Origin: Komagataella phaffii GS115
Taxonomy: Eukaryota > Ascomycota > Pichiomycetes > Pichiales > Pichiaceae
Assembly: GCF_000027005.1 (NCBI RefSeq)
Contig: NC_012965.1
Location: forward strand, 1,227,001-1,291,000
Direction of reading: 5' to 3'
DNA length: 64,000 bases
Numbering within the stretch: the first letter of the stretch is position 1; the number at the start of each line of letters is the position of its first letter. Position numbers and translations under genes: made by a program. The notes under the pieces are model-generated. The model was given only the letters and a program-made list of their open reading frames with translations, did no database searches and was not told where the DNA came from. Below, piece after piece: positions 21,689 through 31,936 of this stretch.

Positions 21689-23932
21689 TTAAAAATTCCA
21701 CAGCTCTTCCCATGTGATGTTTCTACGAACTGCATTTGAGAACCCTTCGTTATAACGGACCCAAATACGTCCGGTGGTGCCTCTCTGAGAGTTCGTCTGA
21801 GGTGCAGGTGTCGTTCTGCCTGAGCTTCCATCTCGGGAAAGCGATTTGGCGAAAAAATCTATAGAGGTACCCAGCTGATTTTGAGTCTGCCCCCCCTCCT
21901 GAAGAGATGCGGCACGCGACTGTCGATTACTAGGGGAGGTCAACCCTGTGATTCTTCTCTTTGAAGTACCTTGTAGTTTCTTGAAGTCTTGCTCAGAATC
22001 GGTTAGGTGTCTCTTGGTGATGTTCAACCTTTTCAACTCAATCTCAATGTATGGGAGAATCTGATTAGCTCGTGCGCAAAGTGACTTTTGATGCGATAAT
22101 TCGTTCTGACAATTGACTACGGTATCAATTGGCGGAACTAGTTTTTGAATGTAAGTGAAAGTTTCATCTTTTGCTTGCTCAATCGTGAAGCCAAACTCTT
22201 TAAGAACTTTTGCAGCTTCCGTAAGTTTGATCTTTTCTTCAGGTTTCAGGCTGATTAATCTGGCCATGTTTTTGAAGTTAGGCAGTATGATATGATAAAC
22301 ATAGGGGAGAGTTTGAGATGCCATATCTGAGCGTTTTAGTGAACTAAATAAAGAAGCTTCCAAATTGGAATGAATTGATTTGACGATTTCATTAATGGCT
22401 TTCTTCTTTTCAAAATACTGGTTAGTGTTATTCTTCATATTGACGGTTTCATGGGTATTGTTGGCGTCACTGAAATTCAAAAACATTTTCAATGGAATCA
22501 ATGTACCGTATCTACTCATTTCCTGTGCTTGATGCTCATAGATACTACTTGAAATGCAATCGTAAAACCATAACCAATCTGCAATTTCAGCTAGCTTACC
22601 AAATTGGGCATCCTGGTATGTCAAGCTGTGTAAAGAGTTGAAACAGGTATTTGCAACCCTTTCATATACCCCAGAAGTATCCAATAACGTGCTGAGTTCC
22701 TTGAACTGTACTTTTTTCTCCACTTTAGTGTTCCTTTTGAATAATTTTAAAGCAATGCTAAACCAACTCAGTTGAGAATCCTTGCGTTTGGTATCCCCAT
22801 CACCCAGTATATTCTGGAGTTGATCGCCTTGAAATTGAAGTAAATTCAAACTGGATCGAAGGTCACAATCAGTTATATCTATTATCGCATTTAAATTCCT
22901 TTCTGAAATATCAATTTTTTCGGCATCACAAATTAGTTTTAACCGTTCTTTCACAGATCTGATGCTGGATTTCCGGAATGCTACAATTTCTGAGACTGCC
23001 CTTAATTTATCCAAGGATCTAGTGTAAACATCATTACAGATAGCAATTATAGGACGAGTCAATAATTTGCTTCGTAACCTGGCTTTTTTATCTTTGGACA
23101 AATTTGAATAGTGCAAACTTTTAGTTGATTTGGCATCGTTATTGACAATGTCTAACAGGACTTTGATAAACCCATGCTCAGAACTTCCATCTACTTCATC
23201 AGCAATCAAGCAGACAGGTTTTTTACTGAAGGATTGAGTGGTGAGTACAGTATGCACCTTTTCTCTAACTTCTGGACCAGCTCGTTCGTCTGAAGCATTA
23301 ATTTCGGCTACTTCATACCCAAGCTGCTTGGCAATGATATGAGCTACAGTTGTTTTGCCAGCTCCTGGGGGACCATGAATGAGTAGTATCTTTTTCTGAG
23401 GGCGCTGGAGAGGATCTACCGATTCTTCTTCTGATGGTAGAGGCTCACCATGAGCAGCTTTACTCCACTTTCGTAGCCAATTAAGAAGGTGCCTGTTAGT
23501 TCTCTCATTGCCAGCAACCTCTAGAAAGTTTCTGGGCCTCCATTTTTCGGCCCACAGTTCAGCAGAAGTTCGTTTCGACCTTTTGGGTTGCTGAGTAGGT
23601 TCAACCATACTTTGAAGTTCCATGGATTGATAAATGTCCTTAATGCCAACATCGAAGCTCTTATTTTTGACAATGTCTTCGATTTCTAATGCATGGTTCT
23701 CCCGCCTTTTCAAGGAAATTCTTCTACCGTTCTGCAAATGCAGAGTCTTTTCTTGATTTATAACTTGTGATCTCTTGGTTGATGGAGCTGAGGAAGCAAG
23801 AATTGAGGAGTTGAAGTTCAGCTCAAACGCAGGTGCTGTTTCATCCACCGTGATTGTAGCATTCGAATTTGGCCTCCCTTCATGCGAAAGACAAGACTCA
23901 CTGAACTTAATATCGAACGATAAATCTGTCAT
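21689..23932 (-). CDS. CTF18: Alternative clamp loader large subunit Ctf18
   Basis: Large subunit of the Ctf18-Dcc1-Ctf8-RFC complex, which loads PCNA and supports sister-chromatid cohesion and the S-phase checkpoint. The 747 residues match yeast Ctf18 (741). The RFC box LWAEKWRPRNFLEVAGNE opens the AAA+ region at about residue 130. It is followed by Walker A GPPGAGKTT near residue 192, the sensor segment EINASDERAG, and the Walker B-like LIADEVDGS. The C-terminal part ends with the short conserved region WVRYNEGFSNAVRRNITWEEL, which binds Ctf8/Dcc1 in the family. It lies in tandem upstream of VPS10 and divergent from SEC14. Confidence 0.93.
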   Translation of the reverse strand: MTDLSFDIKFSESCLSHEGRPNSNATITVDETAPAFELNFNSSILASSAPSTKRSQVINQEKTLHLQNGRRISLKRRENHALEIEDIVKNKSFDVGIKDIYQSMELQSMVEPTQQPKRSKRTSAELWAEKWRPRNFLEVAGNERTNRHLLNWLRKWSKAAHGEPLPSEEESVDPLQRPQKKILLIHGPPGAGKTTVAHIIAKQLGYEVAEINASDERAGPEVREKVHTVLTTQSFSKKPVCLIADEVDGSSEHGFIKVLLDIVNNDAKSTKSLHYSNLSKDKKARLRSKLLTRPIIAICNDVYTRSLDKLRAVSEIVAFRKSSIRSVKERLKLICDAEKIDISERNLNAIIDITDCDLRSSLNLLQFQGDQLQNILGDGDTKRKDSQLSWFSIALKLFKRNTKVEKKVQFKELSTLLDTSGVYERVANTCFNSLHSLTYQDAQFGKLAEIADWLWFYDCISSSIYEHQAQEMSRYGTLIPLKMFLNFSDANNTHETVNMKNNTNQYFEKKKAINEIVKSIHSNLEASLFSSLKRSDMASQTLPYVYHIILPNFKNMARLISLKPEEKIKLTEAAKVLKEFGFTIEQAKDETFTYIQKLVPPIDTVVNCQNELSHQKSLCARANQILPYIEIELKRLNITKRHLTDSEQDFKKLQGTSKRRITGLTSPSNRQSRAASLQEGGQTQNQLGTSIDFFAKSLSRDGSSGRTTPAPQTNSQRGTTGRIWVRYNEGFSNAVRRNITWEELWNF

Positions 23933-24296
23933 AACGATCTAAGATCTCTTTGACCTTGACGCGTTAAAAGATAGAAGTCCGCATAGATGCGCGTTTACGA
24001 ACTTCCAACCAACATCCAAGGCGGAGGGAGTAGAAGTAGCATTGTAAAGGCAAACACGACAAGAGAAGCAGCTGTATACTTCTTTCCGCAAGCCTAACTT
24101 AGAACAATACATGGCCTTCATCGTTCCAGTGCTGCTCCAGCATTCTTTTTGATCCTCAAGACCCTGTCGATCCTTGAGGCGAACGGTACTGCTTCTTGAT
24201 TACATAATGGATATCATTGCGCACCAGATCCCTCGCAGCCCAGGCATCTCAACTTTAGAAATTACAAAAATAATCTCTTCTCAACAACTAAGAACA
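23933..24296. promoter_or_regulatory. Divergent CTF18-SEC14 promoter region
   Basis: The 364-bp region separates the two start codons. It must hold both promoters. I see no RNA gene or conserved site that I would name with confidence. Confidence 0.4.
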
Positions 24297-25395
24297 ATGT
24301 CCGAAGTTACTGTAAGTTCTCCTCTTGAAACACTTAAAACTTAGCAAAATGACACCAACTAACCAATTATAGGAAGAAACAATCATGTAAGTTGGATGGA
24401 TTATGAGTAGTACTCAAAGTCTAGCGTACTAACAACAACAGCGCTTCCTATCCTAGTGAAACTGCCCCTTCTGAGATGGGACTTACAGGCTATCCTGGTC
24501 ATTTAACTGACGAGGAGAAGAAAACCCTAGAAACTTTTAGGGAAGGGTTGAAAGCCGCAGGATACACTCAAAGACTGGACGATTCCACACTCGTACGTAT
24601 TGCTTTAATCGAAACAGGTGCCAGCCGAGCGTTCAAATACTAACTTATTCATAGCTTCGTTTCCTTCGTGCCAGAAAGTTTGATGTAGCAAAGGCAACCG
24701 AGATGTTCGTGAACTGTGAAAAATGGAGGAAAAAAGAAAACGTGGACCATATCTTGGAGGAGTTCCACTACGAGGAGAAACCTTTGGTTGCTCAAATGTA
24801 CCCTACATATTACCACAAAACCGACAAGGACGGAAGACCTGTATACTATGAGGAACTTGGAAGGGTCAACATCAACGAGATGTTGAAGATCACCACACAG
24901 GAACGCATGGTCAAGAACCTAGTTTGGGAGTACGAGTCTTTTGTTAAGTTCAGATTACCTGCCTGTTCTAGAAAGAGTGGAGTGTTGATAGAAACTTCCT
25001 GTACTATTTTAGATTTGAAGGGAATCACTATATCATCTGCTTATAGTGTTATGGGTTACGTCAAGGAGGTGTCCTATATTGGTCAAAACTATTATCCAGA
25101 GAGAATGGGTAAGTTTTACCTTATCAATGCTCCGTTTGGATTTTCTACTGCTTTCAAGATATTCAAGCCCTTCCTGGACCCAGTTTCAGTGTCGAAGATT
25201 TTCATTCTTGGTTCTTCTTACAAGTCTGAACTACTTAGACAAATTCCTAAGGAGAACCTTCCTGTAAAGTTTGGAGGTGAATCTGAGGTTCCCGACTCTG
25301 AAGGAGGATTACTGTTGAGTGATATTGGACCTTGGAGAGAACCGGAATTTATTGGTCCAGAAGGTGAAGCTCCTCACGTATTCTCTTTGAAATAG
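24297..25395 (+). CDS. SEC14: Phosphatidylinositol/phosphatidylcholine transfer protein Sec14 (four exons)
   Basis: Exons: 24297-24311, 24373-24386 (14-nt microexon), 24442-24592 and 24655-25395. Introns of 61, 55 and 62 nt have donors GTAAGT, GTAAGT and GTACGT, with TACTAAC-type branch points (the first is a looser AACTAAC). The spliced protein has 306 aa (S. cerevisiae 304) and begins MSEVTEETIIASYPSE. It has a CRAL-TRIO N-terminal domain ([20 protein letters not shown] across intron 3) and the lipid-binding Sec14 domain ([31 protein letters not shown]). It exchanges PI and PC at Golgi membranes and is essential for secretion. SPO14 in the same window is the phospholipase D on which bypass of sec14 loss depends in S. 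cerevisiae. The reading frame holds across all three joins. Confidence 0.93.
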
Positions 25396-25691
25396 ATCAA
25401 CAAAACCGGTACAATTTTGGCAGACCCATGATTTCAATATAATTCTTTCCCGTCATTCTATTCTTTCTTTTTCTCGAAGCGGTTTAAGGTTTCATTTTTT
25501 TTTTCCAGTATGCCAATGAACCCGTAATTCCGTCTCGTTGATCCTAGTTCGTCTTCTCCTTTCTCCAAAAGTCTTTAAACCTACCTCCAATTTACCTTTT
25601 CCGTCTATTTCACCAGACGGAAGGTTTCTAGACAGTCGAGATTACATCACAGAGTTTCCCCTTCAGAGAAAGAAAAGTTTCACGAGAAGTC

Positions 25692-28600
25692 ATGGATATA
25701 AGTTCTCCAATCCGCCTCCAGAGACGGGAGTCATCCATCAGGGGATCGTATAAGGCTGCACTAGAGTGGTCGTATGATGGGGAGAAATATGAGCCCTTGA
25801 CAATCGTAGAAATCACGTCTAATGGAGAATTGATCGCCAACAGGTTTCTTGTAATTACATCCAACTTGCAATCCTGTTCCGTGCAACTTCGGAGCTCACT
25901 CGAGTTACTACTGACCACTTTTTCCAATTCGAAAGATATATACTTGAAGTGTGCAAATTGGAACGAAACCAAGCGATTAATAGACCATCTAATTGTCTGG
26001 CAGAATTTGAAGCCAGAAGGAATTCTTAGAAAATGGGAACCTACAAGCTCTATAGCGGCCGAGCAAACGTCAGATAAGAATCAGCTACTAGTTTGTAGAT
26101 TCAAGGTTTTTGGTCCAGTTCCAACCAAAAACAAACATGTCAGCATTGTTGAAGGCCCTCATGTCCCAATATACCCAACTAATAATAGTAATACCACAGA
26201 ATCGTGGTTCATGGCAATGGGGGCTTTAAAGGCTAATGGTACGCTTGAACTGCTATCTGAAAGTGACGGTTCCCTCATTTTTTCAATTGATATTACGCAG
26301 CTTTTCAGTTCAGAAATTCGTCAACTAGACCATTCAATATTTCAAAATCAAAACTGTTTATTCTTAGGAAGAATTAATGAACTTAGAGTTCAGAACACAA
26401 TCAAGACTACTGAACCACTTCCAACAAAAATGAAAACCCATCCTTTTATAATCACCTCCGAAAATCAAACTCGCTGGAGTACCATCAATAGAATTATCAT
26501 TGAATTTCCACTCCATATTGATTTTGAAGATTGGTTTGTAGCCCTCAATTCATTTGCTAGACGGGAATATTTTCAACTAGACTACGATAATGACAAATTG
26601 CGGGTATCCAGAAACGTCTCTCTAGATATAATTGATGCCTCCTTTTACAACGAACTACCAAAAGCGGAGAAGGTGTACGGAGAACTAATCCTCTGGGGAA
26701 CACCATGGTGTCGAACTGCCATTGTGGAAACGAAGAAGAATATTTTCTGGAAAGAATTGTTTCAACTCAATCTTCCTCTCAGTTTACAGTACTTCCATGT
26801 GCTGATCAAGAAAAGTAAATATGAAGATTACTCTCCTCACGATGAAACCATCGGGGTTGTCTACGTTACACCAGATATGGTGAAAGATGATCATTACGAC
26901 TCACAGCTAAGCCTAACCATATTTTCCAACTCTAAAGAGTTTGGGAAGATCTCCATTAACTTGAAACAATCAGTGAACTATATTTTGAATCCAAGCTACT
27001 TCAAGTTTGTAGAGAAGGTTCTGAATAGACTGAACCCAAGAGAAATGATCGATTTCATCAAACCATTAACTGGATTAAACCAGGATTTGGAAGAAATATC
27101 CAGCATAGTCCTTGATGTCTACCAAGTCTTAGGAACCGAAAACTCCTGGTTTGCTGCCTTAATGGAATCTGAGCTAACACCAATCGACTCTATCACTAGA
27201 AACAACCGTATTATAATTGCACACACAGCAAATGGAACCACAGATACCGAAAATCTTATACATACCAAAAATGCCTTCAACACCCTATTTAGAGGAAATA
27301 GCATCCTTTCGAAATCCCTGGAAAAGTACGGCCTTCGAATTGGCCATGAATATCTAGAGAAAGTTATTGGTTCATTTGTCAAACGGCTTACTGAGGAAAA
27401 GAAAGACTGCGAAGTCGATCCAAGGATGATAGAGATACCGAAGTCAGCTGAAATGGACGACGAAACGGTTAAACAGAAAAGACAGGAACAAGCTGAAGAC
27501 AATATGAAAAACCTTGTCGAGTATGTCTCAATTTTGTGGGACCAGCTTTATAATACAACTAATGACATACCTACGCCTTTGAAAGAGCAGTGGAAAAATT
27601 TACGGCACAAAGTGGAGCAGGCGGTAGAGCCTTCAGATACAGAGACACCGTTAAATGCCCTTTCATCGTTTGTGTTTCTGAGATTTATTTGCCCAACGGT
27701 ATTGAATCCTAAACTGTTCTACCTGACGAAAGATCATCAGGTAGGGATGGTAGGACGCACACTGACTTTGATAGCTAAGATACTGCTCACTATAGCAAAC
27801 AGATCATCTTTTGTAGAACACAAAGAGCCTCATCTACTTCCCCTGAACACTTTTATTAAAGAAAACAATGAGAAAGTTATACAATACTACGATAAGATTA
27901 CATTCAGGAAGCTGGACTTTTCTCCAAAAGTATTGGAGATGAGTGATGATGTCGATCGACCACCTCTGAATATTCCAGACTGGATCAGAGAGGAACTTCC
28001 AACGATGCCCTACTTGATAGACAAATATTTGAGACTCACTGAACTGGTGAACCTGATCCATCTTCATAATAAGGATAAGATTACAAGCAAACCCAAGACA
28101 TTAGAAGATCTCAAAAAATCTCACAGAATACAACAAATTAACGACAGCAACCAGTTCACCATTGGAGTTTTGGAATTTGAAAAAGAAGGGGATGGATCGG
28201 GAAGTTTATTTGATGACATTGAAGAAGATTTTGGAATAAGCGAGTTTTCAGACAAAAACGAGTTGATTCAAGGCTCCTTAAGCCCTAGCATCAACCTGGG
28301 TTTAGAAGAAGATAGTTTACTGTTCAGAAAGACATTTTCTTTCAAAGAACTGCAAAGTGAAGCTTCTTCTATCGTGTTGAAGACGTCATCGGTAAAGGCT
28401 CTTCTTGATGCCCCACAACTTCCGAAACAGTTTTCCTCCGAACAATGGCAACAGTATTCAAAAGAATGTCATGCTAATGCTATTGTTGACAACGAAAATA
28501 AAATTATCTATGCGAAAGCGATGAATAAATCAGATGTCCTAGATTCTACCGATTTGGCCCGTTTCCTTGAGTCCTATGAGACTATCGCCAAAAAGACAGA

Positions 28601-28715
28601 GAGGAATTCTGCTACCAACTCCGGCGGAGCATTGAAGAAAAGCTCTAGTATCTACAGTTTGAAACTGGGACTTGAAAGAAAAACATCTCTACGCAAGTTG
28701 TTTGGTAAGAAATAG
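25692..28715 (+). CDS. BUD2: Ras-family GTPase-activating protein Bud2
   Basis: The 1007-residue protein has a C2-like region (about residues 330-420) and a RasGAP domain (about 480-760). The latter includes TLFRGNSILSKSLEKYG near the Arg-finger region and the signature FVFLRFICPTVLNPKLF. In yeast Bud2 stimulates GTP hydrolysis by Rsr1/Bud1 to mark the bud site. A basic, Ser-rich C terminus (SIYSLKLGLERKTSLRKLF) would suit membrane or cortex binding. S. cerevisiae Bud2 is 1104 aa. Ira1/Ira2 are far longer, which supports the Bud2 call. It converges with NAM7 with only 27 bp between stop codons. Confidence 0.88.
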   Translation: MDISSPIRLQRRESSIRGSYKAALEWSYDGEKYEPLTIVEITSNGELIANRFLVITSNLQSCSVQLRSSLELLLTTFSNSKDIYLKCANWNETKRLIDHLIVWQNLKPEGILRKWEPTSSIAAEQTSDKNQLLVCRFKVFGPVPTKNKHVSIVEGPHVPIYPTNNSNTTESWFMAMGALKANGTLELLSESDGSLIFSIDITQLFSSEIRQLDHSIFQNQNCLFLGRINELRVQNTIKTTEPLPTKMKTHPFIITSENQTRWSTINRIIIEFPLHIDFEDWFVALNSFARREYFQLDYDNDKLRVSRNVSLDIIDASFYNELPKAEKVYGELILWGTPWCRTAIVETKKNIFWKELFQLNLPLSLQYFHVLIKKSKYEDYSPHDETIGVVYVTPDMVKDDHYDSQLSLTIFSNSKEFGKISINLKQSVNYILNPSYFKFVEKVLNRLNPREMIDFIKPLTGLNQDLEEISSIVLDVYQVLGTENSWFAALMESELTPIDSITRNNRIIIAHTANGTTDTENLIHTKNAFNTLFRGNSILSKSLEKYGLRIGHEYLEKVIGSFVKRLTEEKKDCEVDPRMIEIPKSAEMDDETVKQKRQEQAEDNMKNLVEYVSILWDQLYNTTNDIPTPLKEQWKNLRHKVEQAVEPSDTETPLNALSSFVFLRFICPTVLNPKLFYLTKDHQVGMVGRTLTLIAKILLTIANRSSFVEHKEPHLLPLNTFIKENNEKVIQYYDKITFRKLDFSPKVLEMSDDVDRPPLNIPDWIREELPTMPYLIDKYLRLTELVNLIHLHNKDKITSKPKTLEDLKKSHRIQQINDSNQFTIGVLEFEKEGDGSGSLFDDIEEDFGISEFSDKNELIQGSLSPSINLGLEEDSLLFRKTFSFKELQSEASSIVLKTSSVKALLDAPQLPKQFSSEQWQQYSKECHANAIVDNENKIIYAKAMNKSDVLDSTDLARFLESYETIAKKTERNSATNSGGALKKSSSIYSLKLGLERKTSLRKLFGKK

Positions 28716-28742
28716 GTAATATTATTCCATGTTAATTAGCTA

Positions 28743-31647
28743 TCAAAGATTATTGAAGCGACTTGTAAGCTCACTTATAGGTTCGTCCAAGTTCAATCCT
28801 TGAATAAATCTAAGGTCTACTGGTGGTCCATCTGGGGTTGACGGGCGAATCTGTTCGTTTAGTTGGAAAGTGGAAGGATTCGTCCACTGTGGCTGATTTA
28901 AAAAGGGACTCATAGAGGGAATACTTGGATTGGAAGCAAACCGAGAGTCTGTGTCGACATTAGCCCTGAAAGGATGTAGAGATGAGAATGAAGTAGAGCT
29001 TAAATCTTCTGCAGTAAACTTGGGGTTGCTAAATCCATTTGAATTTAAGTCACCTTTATTGTCGCCTTGATTCAAGCCGTTATTCTCAGCAGTAGACTTA
29101 AATCTGGCTGATTCCAAGGACGCTGTGTATAACTGGAAGCTATCAAGTCTCCCTTCAACTAAAGCACCCTTGTCTCTGAAATGGACTAACAAACGATTCC
29201 ACAAAGGATCTTTTTGCAGAGTCTTGATATTACCAAGGACAAAAAGTCCATATTTGGCCCTCGTTATAGCAACATTTAAACGCCTAGCATCTTTCAAAAA
29301 TCCAATAGTGTTTGTATGATTAGATCGGGTACAGGAGAAAATAATGAAGTCCTTTTCACGACCTTGAAATGCGTCCACGGATGCGACTTCAACGTCTTGA
29401 TAGATTTCACGGTCTGGATGAGCACCATTCATTAAAAGATACTGAACAATGTAATCTCTTTGTCCCTGGTAAGGAGTAATGACACCAATTTGATGGGGTT
29501 TGATTCCTTCACTTAACAATCTTGAAATAATTTTTTCACAGTTCATTGCCTCTGATCTATTCAAAAAGGAGGTTCCACTAATAGATATTTCCTCTGTTCC
29601 GTAACTTGACCAAAATAGAAGGGGGATTCCAGGTGCAGGCCATGGGAATGAGGACCTGCGAATAAGTCGCTGTTCATGACTTACACCGTTCTGCAATGAA
29701 CCATCATAGAACATGTTGCTTGGGAATTCAGAGAGTGAAGGATGCATACGATATTGAACTTCCAAACGAATAGGAATATGCCCCAGTTTAATCAGTCTTT
29801 CAAACAACGACTGTCTTAAGCCTGCTTTAGCAGCTCCATTATGCAAAATAACAGGACCTAACTGTTGGTGATCTCCAACCAAAATCACCTGCTTCGCACC
29901 CTTAACAATGGGGATCAAAGACTCTGGTTCCGATGGTTGAGTACTTTCATCTATCAGCACATAAGGAAATTTTATATTAGCCAATCTCTTATCACCAGCA
30001 CCAGAACAAGTGCAACAAACTACATGGGCTTCGGCAAGTATTTCTGCTTCTGCTTTTTTGGTTTGTGAAATATAGATATTCATATCTTTCTTTGATAAGC
30101 TTCCCAGTTCATCTTTTTTCTTTAGTAGCTTTTTCAGAACGGGATTGTTAGTGTTTGACACTAAGCTGCTGAGGCTTAGATGATCAATTGCGGATTCAAC
30201 ATTCTCTCTGCTTCTAGCTGTAACACGAACAACTTTCAAACCTATATCTTCCAGTTTGGAGGCTAAGTGATCAACCGCAATGTTGGAAGATGCTGTGACC
30301 AAAACCTTCTTTTTCTTTGATTTGGCCAGATGATAGACGATTGTAGCAGATGTAACAGTCTTACCAGTTCCGGGTGGACCTTGAATTAGTGATAGCCTTT
30401 GTTGTAAAACAGACTTCACTGCATTGACTTGAGATGGATTCAACTGTGTGAAGTTTGGAACAGATATGGCTTCTGGAAGTTTGGCAGTAAACTCTGGCTG
30501 TTCTTCTTTATGTCCTAACAGAATATCATAAAGGTCTTTACTAATGGATTTTTTCTCAGCAAAAGTTGTCAGGGCAGCTTGCATTCTCTGAAAACTGATT
30601 CCTTTCCAAACAATTTCTGCTCTGAACCCAACGTTATGTTCGGTAGGGGGTTTCACAGAAGATGGCTGCAATTCCAGCGTGAATCCTTCGGAGTATGTGG
30701 CTGGCAACTTGATGACATATCCAGAGCCTTGCCATTTCTCTTCCTTGATACCATCGTAGTGTAAAATGATTTCGTCCCCAACAGCAATTTTGAGGTTGGA
30801 TGAATCGTAGGAAGATAAGGAGAATTTTGCTAAGTGATAATTATGAGGAGACATGGACCAAGAAACAGAAATATAGTTAAGGCCCTGACTTTCAGTGAGC
30901 TGTTTGTCGTACTGTGCAGTGGCATCAACTAGGGGAGAAAAGNATTTTTTGATATTCCCGACCGTCAACATAACTGTCCAACACAGGTTCAAAAGCATCT
31001 GCCATACTTAAATCTTTGATATCTTCCAAAGTTGCAGTTTCATCAGATCTCCACTGTCTCTCCAACTTAGATATATCAAGAGGGGAAATGGCACGGGCGT
31101 TGGCCATGTCCAACGGCGTTGGATAATCAGCGATCCAATCTAGGAAGCATCTTTCTTCCACTAAGGGTTGCCAATTGGCAGTGTTCCAATCACTATCCTT
31201 GGCCTGCGAACAAGGAATTCGACACAGAATGACAACTATAGTATCAGTTTTGGCACTGACAAAACCTAGCATGAATGGATCTTTGTTCCCACAACTGTAA
31301 CACTCCAGCTCTGTTTCACCTAAATCTGAATCCGAATGCAATGAAACTTCATGATGACGGGAGAGTACCATATGACTAATGATATGAGAAGTGGTTCCCG
31401 ATTTGCCATTACAGAACCATTTCTTACAGATATCACACCGAACAACACAACGTGGATTGCTCACTCCACAGTATTTGCAGGCATGTTCTGGTAATGCAGT
31501 TAAAGAAAGAATTTCCTGTTCATGGGATACAAAGTTTTCCGAGTTCTGATTGATCAATTTGTCCAGATCTTGTTTTGACAATGATGATTCAGATGATACG
31601 TCGATGGATTGATTAACCACAGACGTTAGCGGACTATCGTGATTCAT
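28743..31647 (-). CDS. NAM7: Nonsense-mediated decay RNA helicase Nam7/Upf1, interrupted by an N at 30943
   Basis: Upf1 is the ATP-dependent RNA helicase that drives nonsense-mediated mRNA decay. The N-terminal part holds the CH zinc domain (CKYCGVSNPRCVVRCDICKKW). The C-terminal part holds superfamily 1 motifs: GPPGTGKT (motif I), DESTQPSEPE (II), GDHQQLGPV (III), QYRMHPSL (IV) and RLNVAITRAK (VI). An ambiguous base, N at 30943, splits the frame. Removing N restores GREYQKIFSPLVDA, a well-conserved Upf1 segment, and a protein of 967 aa (S. cerevisiae 971). The break is therefore an assembly artefact rather than a lesion, and the gene should be intact. Confidence 0.95.
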
Positions 31648-31936
31648 TAAGTAGTTTGAGATGATGAGGCAGTAAGATACTTTTCAAGTCTTATTATAAC
31701 CCATCAACTAAACACTTGGAGGGAATGAGGCGTTAGATGGAGCAGTTAGATAGAACTAAGGGTAAAAAAATGTTCTTTATGTCGAAAATTTTATTATGGG
31801 TTAGTAGTATGCGCGCCTGAAAATTTATTTAGGATTTTGTTTTATTCATAATGAAATAAAAACGCTAGTAAAAAATGTGGCAATAGTAGCTAGGAGAAAT
31901 CAATAGCTTTCCTCCTGCCCCTTACATAGAGATATC

